In this document: positions 1 through 8,024 of the stretch, piece by piece | Numbering within the stretch: the first letter of the stretch is position 1 | Layout of the letters: every line of letters begins with the position of its first letter | Assembly (NCBI GenBank): GCA_024640845.1 | Contig: JAHEEE010000028.1 | Coordinates: forward strand, 1 to 46,160 | Source: Myxococcales bacterium | GTDB taxonomy: Bacteria > Myxococcota_A > Polyangia > Polyangiales > Houyiibacteriaceae | Direction of reading: 5' to 3' | Length of the DNA: 46,160 nucleotides | Notes under the pieces: model-generated | Databases searched by the model: none | What the model was told of the DNA's origin: nothing | What the model saw: the letters and a program-made list of their open reading frames with translations, nothing else | Made by a program: the position numbers and the translations under genes

Positions 1-545
1 TGCTCCATCACCGGCTTCCGGAGGCTGTAGCGTTCGGCGATCTCGTAGGCTTCCTCGATTGCGTCGGCGGACCACTCCGACGTGCCCCAGTAGTGTGCCT
101 TGCCTGCCGCGACGATGTCGCTCATCGCCCAGACAGTCTCTTCGACGGGCGTGTCCGGATCCGGCCTGTGACAGAACAGCAGATCGACGAAGTCCAAGCC
201 CAGCCGCTCGAGCGAGCCGTCGATGGCATGCATGAGGTACTTGCGGTTCAGCGTGTTCTTGGTGTTGGGTCCCTCGCGTAAGCCCCAATAGAGCTTCGTC
301 GAAATCACGAACGACTCCCGGGGCCAGCCGAGCTCACGCACAGTCCCTCCCATGATCTCTTCCGACTTGCCGCCCGCGTAGACCTCCGCGTTGTCGAAGA
401 AGTTCACTCCTGCTTCCCAGGCAGCCTGCATGCACGCCCGTGCGGTGTCGTTGCCAAGCTGGTTGTGGAAGGTGACCCACGAGCCGAACGACAACACACT
501 CAGCTTGAGACCGGTGTTCCCCAGTCGTCGGTATTCCATATCCAT
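1..545 (-). CDS. Aldo/keto reductase, Kv-beta-like (3' end outside window)
   Basis: This is the N-terminal 181 residues of an NAD(P)H-dependent aldo/keto reductase; the C-terminus lies beyond the left edge. The protein opens [21 protein letters not shown], the typical first strand of the TIM barrel. It then shows the catalytic Asp/Tyr pair in [15 protein letters not shown], the Lys in FVISTKLYW, and the catalytic His in [15 protein letters not shown]. This layout resembles the voltage-gated K+ channel beta-subunit/YghZ branch that reduces aldehydes and methylglyoxal-type carbonyls; the substrate is unknown. The start at 545 is preceded by AGGGAGA; a second in-frame ATG lies at 539. It sits 30 bp downstream of the peptidoglycan-binding protein gene on the same strand and may be its last operon partner. 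Confidence 0.9.
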   Translation of the reverse strand, partial: MDMEYRRLGNTGLKLSVLSFGSWVTFHNQLGNDTARACMQAAWEAGVNFFDNAEVYAGGKSEEIMGGTVRELGWPRESFVISTKLYWGLREGPNTKNTLNRKYLMHAIDGSLERLGLDFVDLLFCHRPDPDTPVEETVWAMSDIVAAGKAHYWGTSEWSADAIEEAYEIAERYSLRKPVME

Positions 546-575
546 GGCGTATCTCCCTGGCAAGGCGGCGTTTCG

Positions 576-2195
576 CTACTTGGGATTGCGGCAGGCCTCG
601 ATGTCGGCCTCTGAAAGGCCGAGCGCGTCTGCCGCTTCTTCGAGGTCCTTGGCAGTGGCGTCTGCTTTGTAGGCCTCGGCCGAGGCCTTCTCCACCTCGG
701 TCGATACTTTGGTGCCGCCGTACCGCGACGCGGAGTCCGCGGCGGCCTTCACGAATCTGCCAAACGCCCGCTTCTTCTTCTTGACCGCATCGATCTTTTC
801 CTGGAGGCACACCGCTTGGGTTTCCTCCAAGGACTGGGCGCTCGAGCTCGCGCTTGCGGCTGAGGAGCGTGCAGCGTCGCGCTTCGCGGCGAGAATGCCT
901 GCCAGTTGCGGGGTTGCTTCGCCGGTGACCTCGAGGTTGTTCTCTGCCTGAAACTTCGAGATCGCGACGACCGTCGGTGTTGTCAGCTCGCCGTGGGTGT
1001 TGCCTGGGTCGTAGCCGAGAGCGACGAGGTCGCGCTGAATCGATAGCACTAGCGGGTCGCCGTTCGAAGACGGCGCTACGGGAGCCTGTTTCAGGCCCGT
1101 CGCGGTTGGGAACGCCCTGGCGAGCCCGGTATTGACGCGTATGGCCCGAACTTGGGTCACCACATCCATCTCGCCGCTGTTGACCATCTTGCGCAACATC
1201 GCGATCTGCGAGCCGGCCATCCTCTCGACCTGGGCCCGCTGTTCCGGCGGCATCGTGGCAAGCTGCTCGTCGAGATCGGCAAGCTGTTTGCGCGCATCCT
1301 CCATCTGTTGCTGTTGGTCTGCCCCGAGCACTCCTTGCATGCGCACCATGCTCCGGTAGGGCATGTAGAGCGTGCTACCTGGCACCGTCCGATAGTCTTG
1401 GTCGAGCCTTTCGATGAAGATGTCGCGCGCCTTCTTTTCCTGTTTGATTACGCCCTCCATGCGCAGCTTCAGCGGGACGTGTTTCTCTGCGTCGACCCAG
1501 AGGCTCACGGAATGAACTGTGATCTCCTCGCCTTCTGCTTCCTCCTTGAGGTTCAGATCACTTGCGCGGACGTGAATCGCACGCCTCTTTCCGATGGACT
1601 CCTTGCCAACGATCTTGGCGCGCTTTCTGAAGAGCGCCATGCTCTTCGACAAAGCCGCCTCGTTTTCAGCGGCTCCCTCGGTAGCTGACGCTTTGCCGGC
1701 CGCCTCGCTGAAGTCAGCCATGCTGTTCATCATCGTGCTTGGATTCGGCGATGCCCAGGGCTCCGCGCTCGCCCCATCGCCCATCGCGCCGAGCATTCCT
1801 GGCGGAAGCCCCGCCTCGTTCATGCCTTTTTCGGTTTCATCGCTCATCGCCGAGCCGGTCCGTCTGAGGCCGTCGGAGTAGGCTTGCCAAGCTTCCGGCG
1901 GCATGCCTTGCCCGGCCTCCTGGCGGCGCTTCATTTCGTCGAACGGGACGAGGCGGAAGGTATCGATCGGCTTTCCGTTGGGCGCTTTCGTGGACACGCG
2001 CTCGTAGAAGAGGGTCGAATCGTGGCCCATCACCGTGATGTCCATCGCATAGTCCTCGACGCCTTTCGCGCGTTTGCTTTCCGCCTCCAACATCTTGTCG
2101 AGGAGGCCCTTCGCGCTTTGGGCTTCGGCGGGGCTTGCAAGGGCGAACGAGGCAACCGCGAGGAAGACAAGTCCGCGATGAACGATCCGATTCAT
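576..2195 (-). CDS. Secreted protein with C-terminal peptidoglycan-binding domain
   Basis: A 539-aa exported protein. Residues 1-25 form a signal peptide ending SPAEA-Q. The central 350 residues are not recognised; they contain the strand-rich stretch YAMDITVMGHDSTLFYERVS and later beta-rich segments that loosely recall LolA/outer-membrane-lipoprotein-sorting folds (inference). Residues about 380-437 are a PG_binding_1 domain (DPLVLSIQRDLVALGYDPG, then VAISKFQAENNLEVTGE), which usually anchors periplasmic proteins to murein. The Ala/Ser-rich, Lys-rich tail is probably helical and carries two Cys residues. I chose the ATG at 2195 because it directly precedes the signal peptide and has AGAGGA upstream; the frame stays open for 54 more codons upstream without signal-like sequence. 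It probably acts in the periplasm or cell wall. Confidence 0.8.
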   Translation of the reverse strand: MNRIVHRGLVFLAVASFALASPAEAQSAKGLLDKMLEAESKRAKGVEDYAMDITVMGHDSTLFYERVSTKAPNGKPIDTFRLVPFDEMKRRQEAGQGMPPEAWQAYSDGLRRTGSAMSDETEKGMNEAGLPPGMLGAMGDGASAEPWASPNPSTMMNSMADFSEAAGKASATEGAAENEAALSKSMALFRKRAKIVGKESIGKRRAIHVRASDLNLKEEAEGEEITVHSVSLWVDAEKHVPLKLRMEGVIKQEKKARDIFIERLDQDYRTVPGSTLYMPYRSMVRMQGVLGADQQQQMEDARKQLADLDEQLATMPPEQRAQVERMAGSQIAMLRKMVNSGEMDVVTQVRAIRVNTGLARAFPTATGLKQAPVAPSSNGDPLVLSIQRDLVALGYDPGNTHGELTTPTVVAISKFQAENNLEVTGEATPQLAGILAAKRDAARSSAASASSSAQSLEETQAVCLQEKIDAVKKKKRAFGRFVKAAADSASRYGGTKVSTEVEKASAEAYKADATAKDLEEAADALGLSEADIEACRNPK

Positions 2196-2493
2196 GAGCA
2201 CGGTCCTCTCGCCGAAGATATACCGTTTCTGCCGATCCTGCTGTGTTGGCTTGCTCGAGCGAAGCATTTCCTGCCTAAACAAGTGCCCATGGACCGGGCC
2301 CCTCATTCGGCGCAGGTGCCGAGAGCGCCGGTTGAGCGGCCTCTTCAGATGCATCAAATAGGTCGAAAAGCCTCAGCATGCTCGCTTCGCGACGCTATCG
2401 TCGCGCGCTGGCATCTGAAAAATGACTTCCAGTTACGCTGCGTTCCGGTCGACCTGCGGCGCGTCTGGTGAAACCGGACTTTGGTCGCAAATC
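2196..2493. other. Intergenic stretch upstream of the PG-binding protein
   Basis: This stretch of 298 bp lies between two minus-strand genes. The two reading frames that run through it show no recognisable protein features. It must contain either a promoter for the downstream gene or operon spacer; I see no convincing -35/-10 pair, terminator or repeat. Confidence 0.4.
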
Positions 2494-3606
2494 CTAGGAG
2501 CCTTCGCCGCCCCGGGGTGTAACGCCGGCGGGATCGATTGGAAGCGGCAAGCCGCTCGGCACTTCGAGTGGGCGAATCGCGCTGTTCGATTCATCTCTGA
2601 GTGTCTTATCGATGAAGAGCAAAATCAAACGAGCATCGTCGTCGGTGAACGGCAAACCGCTCTGCTCGAGCTCGTGCCGAACCGCGTCGGACATGAGCTG
2701 GATTGACCCGTTGTGAAAATAGGGTTCCGTCGCGGCGAGGTTTCGTAGCGTCGGAGTCCGGAATTCGCCACGGTCCTCTCCGAGCGCGGTTCGTTCCTCG
2801 AGCCCGTGGTCGACGACCCCGTCCACCTCGGGCACGTTGCGGTTGGCGAATGTCTCCGATTCGAAAAGCGGGGGTGCGTGACAATCGTCGCAGCCCATCT
2901 CGGCGAAGCGAAACATGCCATCGATCTGCTCGTTGTTCATCAGCCCGAAGCGGCCTTCCGCGTATCCGTCGTAGGTGGCTCGGTTCGAGACGAACGTTCG
3001 CTCGTATGCCGCGAGCGCCGCGCTGAGGTTGTCGATAGTGACCCCTGGATCTTCCGGGAACGCATCCGCAAAGCGCTCGACGTATTCGGGGATTGCCGAA
3101 AGCTCCGCGATCAAAGCTTTTTCGTCCGACCCGAGCTCCTGATCGTTCAATATCGGCATGAGCGCCTGCTCCTCCAACGTCTCGGCTCTTCCATCCCAAA
3201 GAAGGCTCGAACGGAATGCGAGGTTGAAGAGGGCGGGAGAGTTTCGTCGCAGTGTGTTGGGGCCTGCTCGCCGTGGTCCGGCGTCCAGGCCGGCGCCATG
3301 GCCGACGCCGCGAGGGATACCGTCGCCCATGCCCCAGAGCTCGCTGTGACAAGTAGCGCATGCGGTCTGATTGTCGATGGACAGCACTGGGTCGTAGTAG
3401 AGAAGGCGGCCAAGCTCGAGTCGCGCCTCTGGCACGTCGTTCATGATCTCGGGAAGGTCCGGGAACGCTTCGAGTGGCCATGGCGCGGGCGGCCGCTCCT
3501 GAATCGTCGGATCCTCGGAACGCGGCTCCGTTCCTGAGCCTCCGCAACTGGCGGCTAGCCAGACAAACGACAAGAGGCACACGCCCGCCGCGCTTGGTAC
3601 ATCCAT
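2494..3606 (-). CDS. Di-haem cytochrome c peroxidase / MauG family lipoprotein
   Basis: A 370-aa periplasmic di-haem protein of the bacterial cytochrome c peroxidase/MauG family, which reduces H2O2 or oxidises a partner using two c-type haems. Both haem-binding motifs are visible: CATCH at residues 83-87 and CDDCH at 239-243. Family signatures are also present: LGRLLYYDPVLS before haem 1, RNSPALFNLAF and LLWDGRAETLEEQA after it, and FRTPTLRNLAATEPYFHNGS in the C-terminal domain. The N-terminus has a hydrophobic segment ending LAASC, a lipobox with Cys21, so it is probably a lipoprotein. An upstream ATG at 3642 would add 12 residues; 3606 fits the lipoprotein signal better. It lies 51 bp after the TMEM175-like gene in the same direction. 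Confidence 0.92.
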   Translation of the reverse strand: MDVPSAAGVCLLSFVWLAASCGGSGTEPRSEDPTIQERPPAPWPLEAFPDLPEIMNDVPEARLELGRLLYYDPVLSIDNQTACATCHSELWGMGDGIPRGVGHGAGLDAGPRRAGPNTLRRNSPALFNLAFRSSLLWDGRAETLEEQALMPILNDQELGSDEKALIAELSAIPEYVERFADAFPEDPGVTIDNLSAALAAYERTFVSNRATYDGYAEGRFGLMNNEQIDGMFRFAEMGCDDCHAPPLFESETFANRNVPEVDGVVDHGLEERTALGEDRGEFRTPTLRNLAATEPYFHNGSIQLMSDAVRHELEQSGLPFTDDDARLILLFIDKTLRDESNSAIRPLEVPSGLPLPIDPAGVTPRGGEGS

Positions 3607-3657
3607 GCTCTCGGGCGGCCAGTATACCGGCCCTTCGCTCATCTGGCCCAGGGTGGC

Positions 3658-4299
3658 CTAGAGCCCGGATCCTCGGCCGGAGCGGAGAGGATCGCGAACG
3701 TAGCCGTAGAATGCAACGATGGGCACGACCAAGAAGCACACGATCCCGGCTTTGACGTCGATCAACGAAACCAGCACGGCGCCGACCAAGATCCCAAAGA
3801 AAAAGCCAAGTGCCACCCTGATTCGATGAGCGAGGGCCACCGTTTGTTGATCCTTGTGGGTCTCCGATTGGGCGGCCACGTGGCCCCACATCTGATGAAG
3901 AACCAACGCGATGACCAGATTTGTGAGAGCGAACAGCGCAACGATGCTCCATTCGTCGCGCCGAGCGCCCATCAGCTGAGTGACGAAAGGAAGCAGGGTG
4001 ACCGGCATGAGGAACCAGAGATTCATCAACATCATCGGTCGATCCATGCGCTTCAGGCTCCCGAAGAGGAGGCTGTGATGAAACCAGTACATCGCAACGG
4101 TCCAAAAGCACACGAAGTAGACGAGAATCTGGTGGACGAGCTTCTCGCGCATCGCGTCGAGCGCGGCCCCGCTGAGCCCACTCTCCGACGGGACCTCGAT
4201 TCCCAGAACGAGCAAAGTCATGACGACTGCAAACACGGCATCGCTGAGCGGAATCGCTCGGTCCAAAGGGAAGAAGCGAGGGAAAGGGTCGAATCTCAT
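3658..4299 (-). CDS. TMEM175-family (DUF1211) putative potassium channel
   Basis: A 213-aa integral membrane protein of the TMEM175 family; characterised bacterial members are 6-TM tetrameric K+ leak channels. The family hallmark R-x-x-x-F-S-D-A at the start of TM1 appears as RAIPLSDAVFAVVMTLL (Arg14, Ser19, Asp20), with the usual Phe replaced by Leu18. Six hydrophobic segments follow (for example ILVYFVCFWTVAMYWF, MLMNLWFLMPVTLLPF, GFFFGILVGAVLVSLI). The start at 4299 has AGGAG 10-14 bp upstream and is the Met just before the family motif; the frame is open further upstream but over the neighbouring gene. It begins 11 bp after the NlpE-like lipoprotein gene, suggesting co-transcription. Channel function is inferred from the family; the F-to-L change makes selectivity uncertain. 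Confidence 0.85.
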   Translation of the reverse strand: MRFDPFPRFFPLDRAIPLSDAVFAVVMTLLVLGIEVPSESGLSGAALDAMREKLVHQILVYFVCFWTVAMYWFHHSLLFGSLKRMDRPMMLMNLWFLMPVTLLPFVTQLMGARRDEWSIVALFALTNLVIALVLHQMWGHVAAQSETHKDQQTVALAHRIRVALGFFFGILVGAVLVSLIDVKAGIVCFLVVPIVAFYGYVRDPLRSGRGSGL

Positions 4300-4310
4300 G
4301 TCCTCAACTC

Positions 4311-4715
4311 CTACGGGCAGGTGTCGCCGGGTCCGAGCCGCACGAAGCGCGCGACGATCAGCATGATCTCGCGGCCCGCGCCGTCGAAGCGAGGCCTGTA
4401 GTCGATGCCGCCTTCCACGGTGACCACGAGCGGTGAGCCGCTTGGGACGCCGGACGCGAGATAGACCTCTTCGAGCGCCAGGTTGTCGCCTTCGTGGGCG
4501 ACCGTCCACTGTTCACCCGTCGTGCAGTCTCGAAAGGTGCCGATCGCACCCGACTGTGAATAGGTACCCCGAAGGCTCATCGTTCCGGAAGGAGAGGGAG
4601 GCCGCTGCGGGCGTTCGTCGGCCGCGGTTTCGGGCTCCTTGCCTTTTTTGCAAGCCGTCATCCCCATGAACCCGCAAATCGCGATGGCGAGGAACAGCTT
4701 CATCTGTGGCTTCAT
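4311..4715 (-). CDS. Small lipoprotein with NlpE C-terminal OB-like domain
   Basis: A 134-aa probable lipoprotein. Its N-terminus is a lipoprotein-like signal with MTAC around Cys22; Met at the -3 position is slightly atypical. After a Pro/Glu-rich linker, residues about 46-134 form one compact domain. Its motifs FRDCTTGEQWTVAHEGD, LALEEVYLASG, VTVEGGIDYRP and a final PGDTC match the OB-fold domain found at the C-terminus of NlpE-type copper/surface-sensing lipoproteins and in stand-alone lipoproteins. Two conserved Cys residues (in RDC and DTC) probably form a disulfide. GGAG precedes the start. It sits between the beta-barrel gene (15 bp upstream) and the TMEM175-like gene (11 bp downstream), so it is likely an envelope stress or assembly protein. 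The exact role is unknown. Confidence 0.75.
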   Translation of the reverse strand: MKPQMKLFLAIAICGFMGMTACKKGKEPETAADERPQRPPSPSGTMSLRGTYSQSGAIGTFRDCTTGEQWTVAHEGDNLALEEVYLASGVPSGSPLVVTVEGGIDYRPRFDGAGREIMLIVARFVRLGPGDTCP

Positions 4716-4730
4716 AGAGTCTCCATGTGC

Positions 4731-5435
4731 TCAGCGAAAGAAGAAGCCGAGGTAGGGCGTTAGCCATTGCTCGCTGCGCTGGAAAAAATTGCCCGGCCCA
4801 GAGAAAGAGTACTTCACGCCGAGGTCGATGTGCGCCCCCTGCCTGACACGAAAAGCGATCCCGGCCTTGGCGGTGAAACCAGGAGTGAAGTCAAAGACGT
4901 TCACCTGCACGCAATACCAGAAGTTGCATGCGGTGCCCGTCTGGCGGAAGTGCCACCAGTTGATGTCGAAGGTCATCGCCACGTAAGGCAAGACCAGGCT
5001 CTTGTTCGGAACTTGAACGCGGACTTCCGGCGCCGCGTAGAGGCGGGTGACGGGATAGCGTCCCGGGCTAGCGCCGAGTGGCAGATCAGGGATGTTGTTT
5101 CCGTCGATCGGGGTCCACATCGCGCCGAGGTCGATTCCGAACATCACATAACCCATGTCGTAGCCCCCAAAAAAATGCAGGTCGGCTCCAGGCCTGACGA
5201 TGCTTGTATCCGTATTTAGCCAGATCGGAACGCCGATGTTGAAGCCGCCTTGAAAGCCTCGATGGGCACTCACCTTTTCTTTGGGTTCCGGCTCTTTGGG
5301 CGGCGGCTGGTACGGTTGGTTCTGTGGAGGTGGTGTCGGATACGTGTAGTACTCCTGGGCCACCGCATGCTGGACGCCAAGGATCGTGACGGCCACCCAC
5401 GTGACGCCGGACAAAATGCTGAGCTTGCGACGCAT
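4731..5435 (-). CDS. Probable outer-membrane beta-barrel protein
   Basis: A 234-aa exported protein of unknown function. Residues 1-26 are a signal peptide (ending HAVA-Q), followed by a Tyr/Pro/Gln-rich linker to about residue 52. The remainder has alternating hydrophobic and aromatic strands (GGFNIGVPIWL, DLHFFGGYDMGYVMFGIDLGAMW, RLYAAPEVRVQV, LVLPYVAMTFDINWW) and ends in YLGFFFR. The aromatic-rich end is reminiscent of beta-barrel terminal strands, though the last residue is Arg rather than Phe. This pattern suits an 8-strand outer-membrane barrel. A GGGGGA element lies upstream of the start. It is the first gene of a tight minus-strand run with the NlpE-like lipoprotein and the TMEM175-like gene. 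Confidence 0.65.
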   Translation of the reverse strand: MRRKLSILSGVTWVAVTILGVQHAVAQEYYTYPTPPPQNQPYQPPPKEPEPKEKVSAHRGFQGGFNIGVPIWLNTDTSIVRPGADLHFFGGYDMGYVMFGIDLGAMWTPIDGNNIPDLPLGASPGRYPVTRLYAAPEVRVQVPNKSLVLPYVAMTFDINWWHFRQTGTACNFWYCVQVNVFDFTPGFTAKAGIAFRVRQGAHIDLGVKYSFSGPGNFFQRSEQWLTPYLGFFFR

Positions 5436-5505
5436 CGCGGCGAATCCCCCTAACGGACGCGAACCTACAATGACTTCGCACGTACGGCCACTATCGGTCG
5501 CAGCT

Positions 5506-6723
5506 CTACGCCCCGGAGCGACGGAGGACCTTTTCGATCCGCTGGAAGACGTCGTCGATGATCTTCGCTTGCGGCAGCAGTGTGATGCGGAAGTAGTTGC
5601 GGTAATCGACGTTGAAGCTCGAGCCGGGCGCCACGAGCACGTGCTGCGTCTCGAGCAGCTCCATCGCGAAATCCATGTCGTCGAAGTCGGGCAACTTGTT
5701 GGTGTCGACGCCGACGAAGGCGTACATGGAGCCGCCAGGGGTGACGAGTTTCAGGTACTCACTGGCCTCGACGCCCCTGATCACTGCCTGGCGGGATTCG
5801 TAGAGACGCCCGCCCGGGCGGATGAGCTTGTTCAGGCTCTGATAACCACCTAGGGCAGTCTGTACGCCCCACTGCCCCGGCACGTTGCTGCACAACCGCA
5901 ACGACGCGAGCAGATCGAGGCCGTTGAGGTAGTCGTGAGCGAGCTCGTTAGTGCCGCTGAAAACGACCCAACCCACGCGGAAGCCACAAGCGCGGTACAC
6001 CTTCGACAGTCCGCTGAACGTCCCGCACAGGGTGTTCTTCACCATCGGCGCGATGGGAAAGAACTCCGCGTCGTCGTAGACCATGCCGTCGTAGATTTCG
6101 TCACTGAAGATCACGAGATCGTGCCGTTCAGCGAGTGCGACCATCGCCTCGAGCACATCGCGACTGTAAACGGCGCCGGTCGGGTTGTTTGGGTTGATGA
6201 TGACGAGTGCGCGAGTCCGATCGGTAATCAGTTTTTCGAGTGCAGCAAGATCGGGTTGAAATTTCGCTTCCGGTGGGCAGGGGTAGTGCACAGCGCGGCC
6301 GCCGTTCAGTGTGACCGCGGCGGTCCAGAGCGGATAGTCGGGGCTCGGGATCAGCACCTCGTCGCCGGTGTTGAGGAGCGCGCGCAAGGTCAAGTCGATC
6401 AGCTCGCTGACGCCGTTGCCCATGAAGACGTGCTCGGCCGTCACGTTCATGACGCCGCGCTCCTGCTGCTGCATCACCACGGCTTCACGAGCGGGGAAGA
6501 TGCCCTTCTGGTGGCAGTACGCCTCGCTGCTTGGCAGGTTCTCGATCATCGCCATGCGCATGGTTTCCGGCGTTCGGAACCCGAACAATCCAGGATTGCC
6601 GATGTTCATCGAGATGATTTCGTACCCCTGACGCTCCATCTCGTGGGCGCGCTGCGCGAGCTGTCCGCGTATCTCGTAGCGGACGTCGTGGAGGCTGCTG
6701 CTGGTTTCGATTTCGGTGCTCAT
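5506..6723 (-). CDS. alaA: Glutamate-pyruvate aminotransferase (AlaA-like)
   Basis: A 405-aa fold-type I PLP aminotransferase, the same length as E. coli AlaA, which makes alanine from pyruvate and glutamate. Visible signatures are MNIGNPGLFGF near the N-terminus, the cofactor-binding VFMGNGVSELIDL, substrate/PLP residues in INPNNPTGAVYS, the Asp/Tyr pair in FSDEIYDGMVYDD, and the Schiff-base lysine in FSGLSKVYRACGFRVGW. It ends with a typical FRITLLP segment containing the carboxylate-binding Arg. The start at 6723 gives the family N-terminus; the frame is open for 74 more codons upstream but those overlap the crotonase relic and lack homologous features. The Shine-Dalgarno is weak. It stands 70 bp upstream of the beta-barrel gene and is probably a separate unit. 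Confidence 0.9.
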   Translation of the reverse strand: MSTEIETSSSLHDVRYEIRGQLAQRAHEMERQGYEIISMNIGNPGLFGFRTPETMRMAMIENLPSSEAYCHQKGIFPAREAVVMQQQERGVMNVTAEHVFMGNGVSELIDLTLRALLNTGDEVLIPSPDYPLWTAAVTLNGGRAVHYPCPPEAKFQPDLAALEKLITDRTRALVIINPNNPTGAVYSRDVLEAMVALAERHDLVIFSDEIYDGMVYDDAEFFPIAPMVKNTLCGTFSGLSKVYRACGFRVGWVVFSGTNELAHDYLNGLDLLASLRLCSNVPGQWGVQTALGGYQSLNKLIRPGGRLYESRQAVIRGVEASEYLKLVTPGGSMYAFVGVDTNKLPDFDDMDFAMELLETQHVLVAPGSSFNVDYRNYFRITLLPQAKIIDDVFQRIEKVLRRSGA

Positions 6724-6871
6724 GGGCTCGGCTCGATTCGAGGCGATCTCATGATGGACGGAGCCTGCCATGTCGAGCGGGCGCAGCGATTTTTGCCCGA
6801 ACGTGCTTGCAACCATCCCGATCTGGCAGGGCTGAGCGAGAACGACGGGAACACCGAAAGAAAAAGACCTC

Positions 6872-7057
6872 ATGTCAGCCTTACTCGTCGAGAGAAGAGG
6901 CGCTGTCGCAATCCTGGCCAACAACGATCCTTCTCGAAGCCGCATGTCGCTCGCCCTCGAACGGGAAGCCCTTCACGCAACGATCGGAGCGCCCGACCAG
7001 CAGGATGGCATCCTGGCTTTCCTTCAAAAACGGAAACCTGTCTTCAATCGCGAGTGA
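6872..7057 (+). pseudogene. Internally deleted enoyl-CoA hydratase relic
   Basis: A 61-codon open frame whose two ends look like the two ends of a crotonase-family enoyl-CoA hydratase. Residues 1-29 (MSALLVERRGAVAILANNDP and following SRSRMSLAL) match the first beta-hairpin of the fold, usually VERRGAVAILTLNNPERRNALS. Residues 30-61 (from EREALHATIGAPDQQDGI to AFLQKRKPVF) match the C-terminal helix region, usually DQREGMAAFLEKRKPxF. The roughly 200 residues that hold the oxyanion hole and catalytic acids are missing, yet the frame remains intact. I infer an in-frame deletion. The product cannot be an active hydratase. It lies antiparallel to, and just upstream of, alaA; no good Shine-Dalgarno is visible. 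Confidence 0.6.
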
Positions 7058-7066
7058 GCGGCGGGC

Positions 7067-7900
7067 TCATGGGCACGTCGTGTGCGGGCTCGTATCATCC
7101 CGTTCCGCGATCCACGCGATCCAGGCGCGGCCAGGCGAGTCAGCCGGCAGATTGTACGAGAGAAAGCCGTCCTTGCGCCCCGTAGGCGTACGGATCGTTC
7201 GAAGGTCCGAGGAGATCGCGACACTGTTCTCGGAGCCCGGAGGACCGTGGATCATGGGTTGTGTCCAAACATCGAACTTGGGGTTGTCGCCCCGAGCGAG
7301 GCCTCCCATCTTGCAGGCGAACCGACCATCGCAGTAGAGGTTGCCGACGGCGTGCATCTCGTTGAGGCAACCGCGCCCCTTACTCTCGTCCCCCGGAACG
7401 TAGGCGCTTCGATCCTTGGCCCAATAGCTGTCGGCCGCCTTGCATTTGGCCCATGTGATTGCGTTGCTCTCGCGAGACAGCTTGCCAACCGCCACCGGTT
7501 GTCGATCGCCCGTGTAGGCACACTCGATCGGAAACCCCTTGTCCTTGGGGCTTCGCCATGTCGGCGCGGCGGTTCCATTACACGTCGGTGCGAAGTGGTG
7601 AAGCGTCGTGGTGATGTCGGCGACGGTTTCTATGGTGAATTTCTCGAAAACTGAAAAGTGGAGGATTCTCACCTTGCCGTCCGTGACGGCGCCATCCTTG
7701 TCCAGCGGGTACTCGATGACCATGGAGCCCGGGAGTCCCTTCACGAGCGCGTCTCCTTTTCCAAGATACGTGTCGGTGAGTTGCAGCGAAGCGTCGACGC
7801 GATACGAGATCGTGCACCGATCGGATGCGTGAGCCGGAAGCCCAGCCAGCAAGGTCATCATGAATATCGAGACGAAATAGGGTCGCGCGAACATCGCCAT
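7067..7900 (-). CDS. Secreted protein of unknown function
   Basis: A 277-aa exported protein that I do not recognise. Residues 1-24 form a signal peptide (MAMFARPYFVSIFMMTLLAG then LPAHA-S). The mature part is beta-rich at first (CTISYRVDASLQLTDTYLGKG, GSMVIEYPLDKDG, KVRILHFSVFEKFTIETVADI). It also contains about ten Cys residues, spread as TCNG, ECAYTG, KCKAAD, GCLNEM, YCDGRFACKMGG and a C-terminal TTCP, so several disulfides are likely in the periplasm or outside the cell. Two closely spaced ATGs (7900 and 7894) could start it; neither has a strong Shine-Dalgarno. It diverges from homoserine dehydrogenase across about 120 bp. Confidence 0.65.
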   Translation of the reverse strand: MAMFARPYFVSIFMMTLLAGLPAHASDRCTISYRVDASLQLTDTYLGKGDALVKGLPGSMVIEYPLDKDGAVTDGKVRILHFSVFEKFTIETVADITTTLHHFAPTCNGTAAPTWRSPKDKGFPIECAYTGDRQPVAVGKLSRESNAITWAKCKAADSYWAKDRSAYVPGDESKGRGCLNEMHAVGNLYCDGRFACKMGGLARGDNPKFDVWTQPMIHGPPGSENSVAISSDLRTIRTPTGRKDGFLSYNLPADSPGRAWIAWIAERDDTSPHTTCP

Positions 7901-8014
7901 CAGGATCGCATGCTGGTCTCTTTCCGGGCACCCAGCCCGAACGAACGCTAGCATACAATCCAGGCTCGCTCGGCTTTTGGGAAGCATCGGAGCCGTGCTA
8001 CGGTGCCGCTCTCC

Positions 8015-8019
8015 GGAGG
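8015..8019 (+). promoter_or_regulatory. Shine-Dalgarno GGAGG fixing the hom TTG start
   Basis: GGAGG stands 5 nt before a TTG codon at 8025, which immediately precedes the conserved EREIRVGLCGCGVIGEG of homoserine dehydrogenase. This selects TTG 8025 over the in-frame TTG at 7977 and GTG at 7995, which lack comparable sites. Confidence 0.7.
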
Positions 8020-8024
8020 TTGGA

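Noticed and set aside
2606-4111. 501-codon minus-strand frame overlapping cytochrome c peroxidase and TMEM175 genes
   Set aside because: Same strand but a different frame; extremely Arg-rich, and both overlapped genes have diagnostic motifs.
5935-7185. Long plus-strand reading frame (416 codons) opposite alaA
   Set aside because: It mirrors the codon bias of alaA and shows no recognisable motifs, whereas alaA is complete with all PLP-enzyme signatures.
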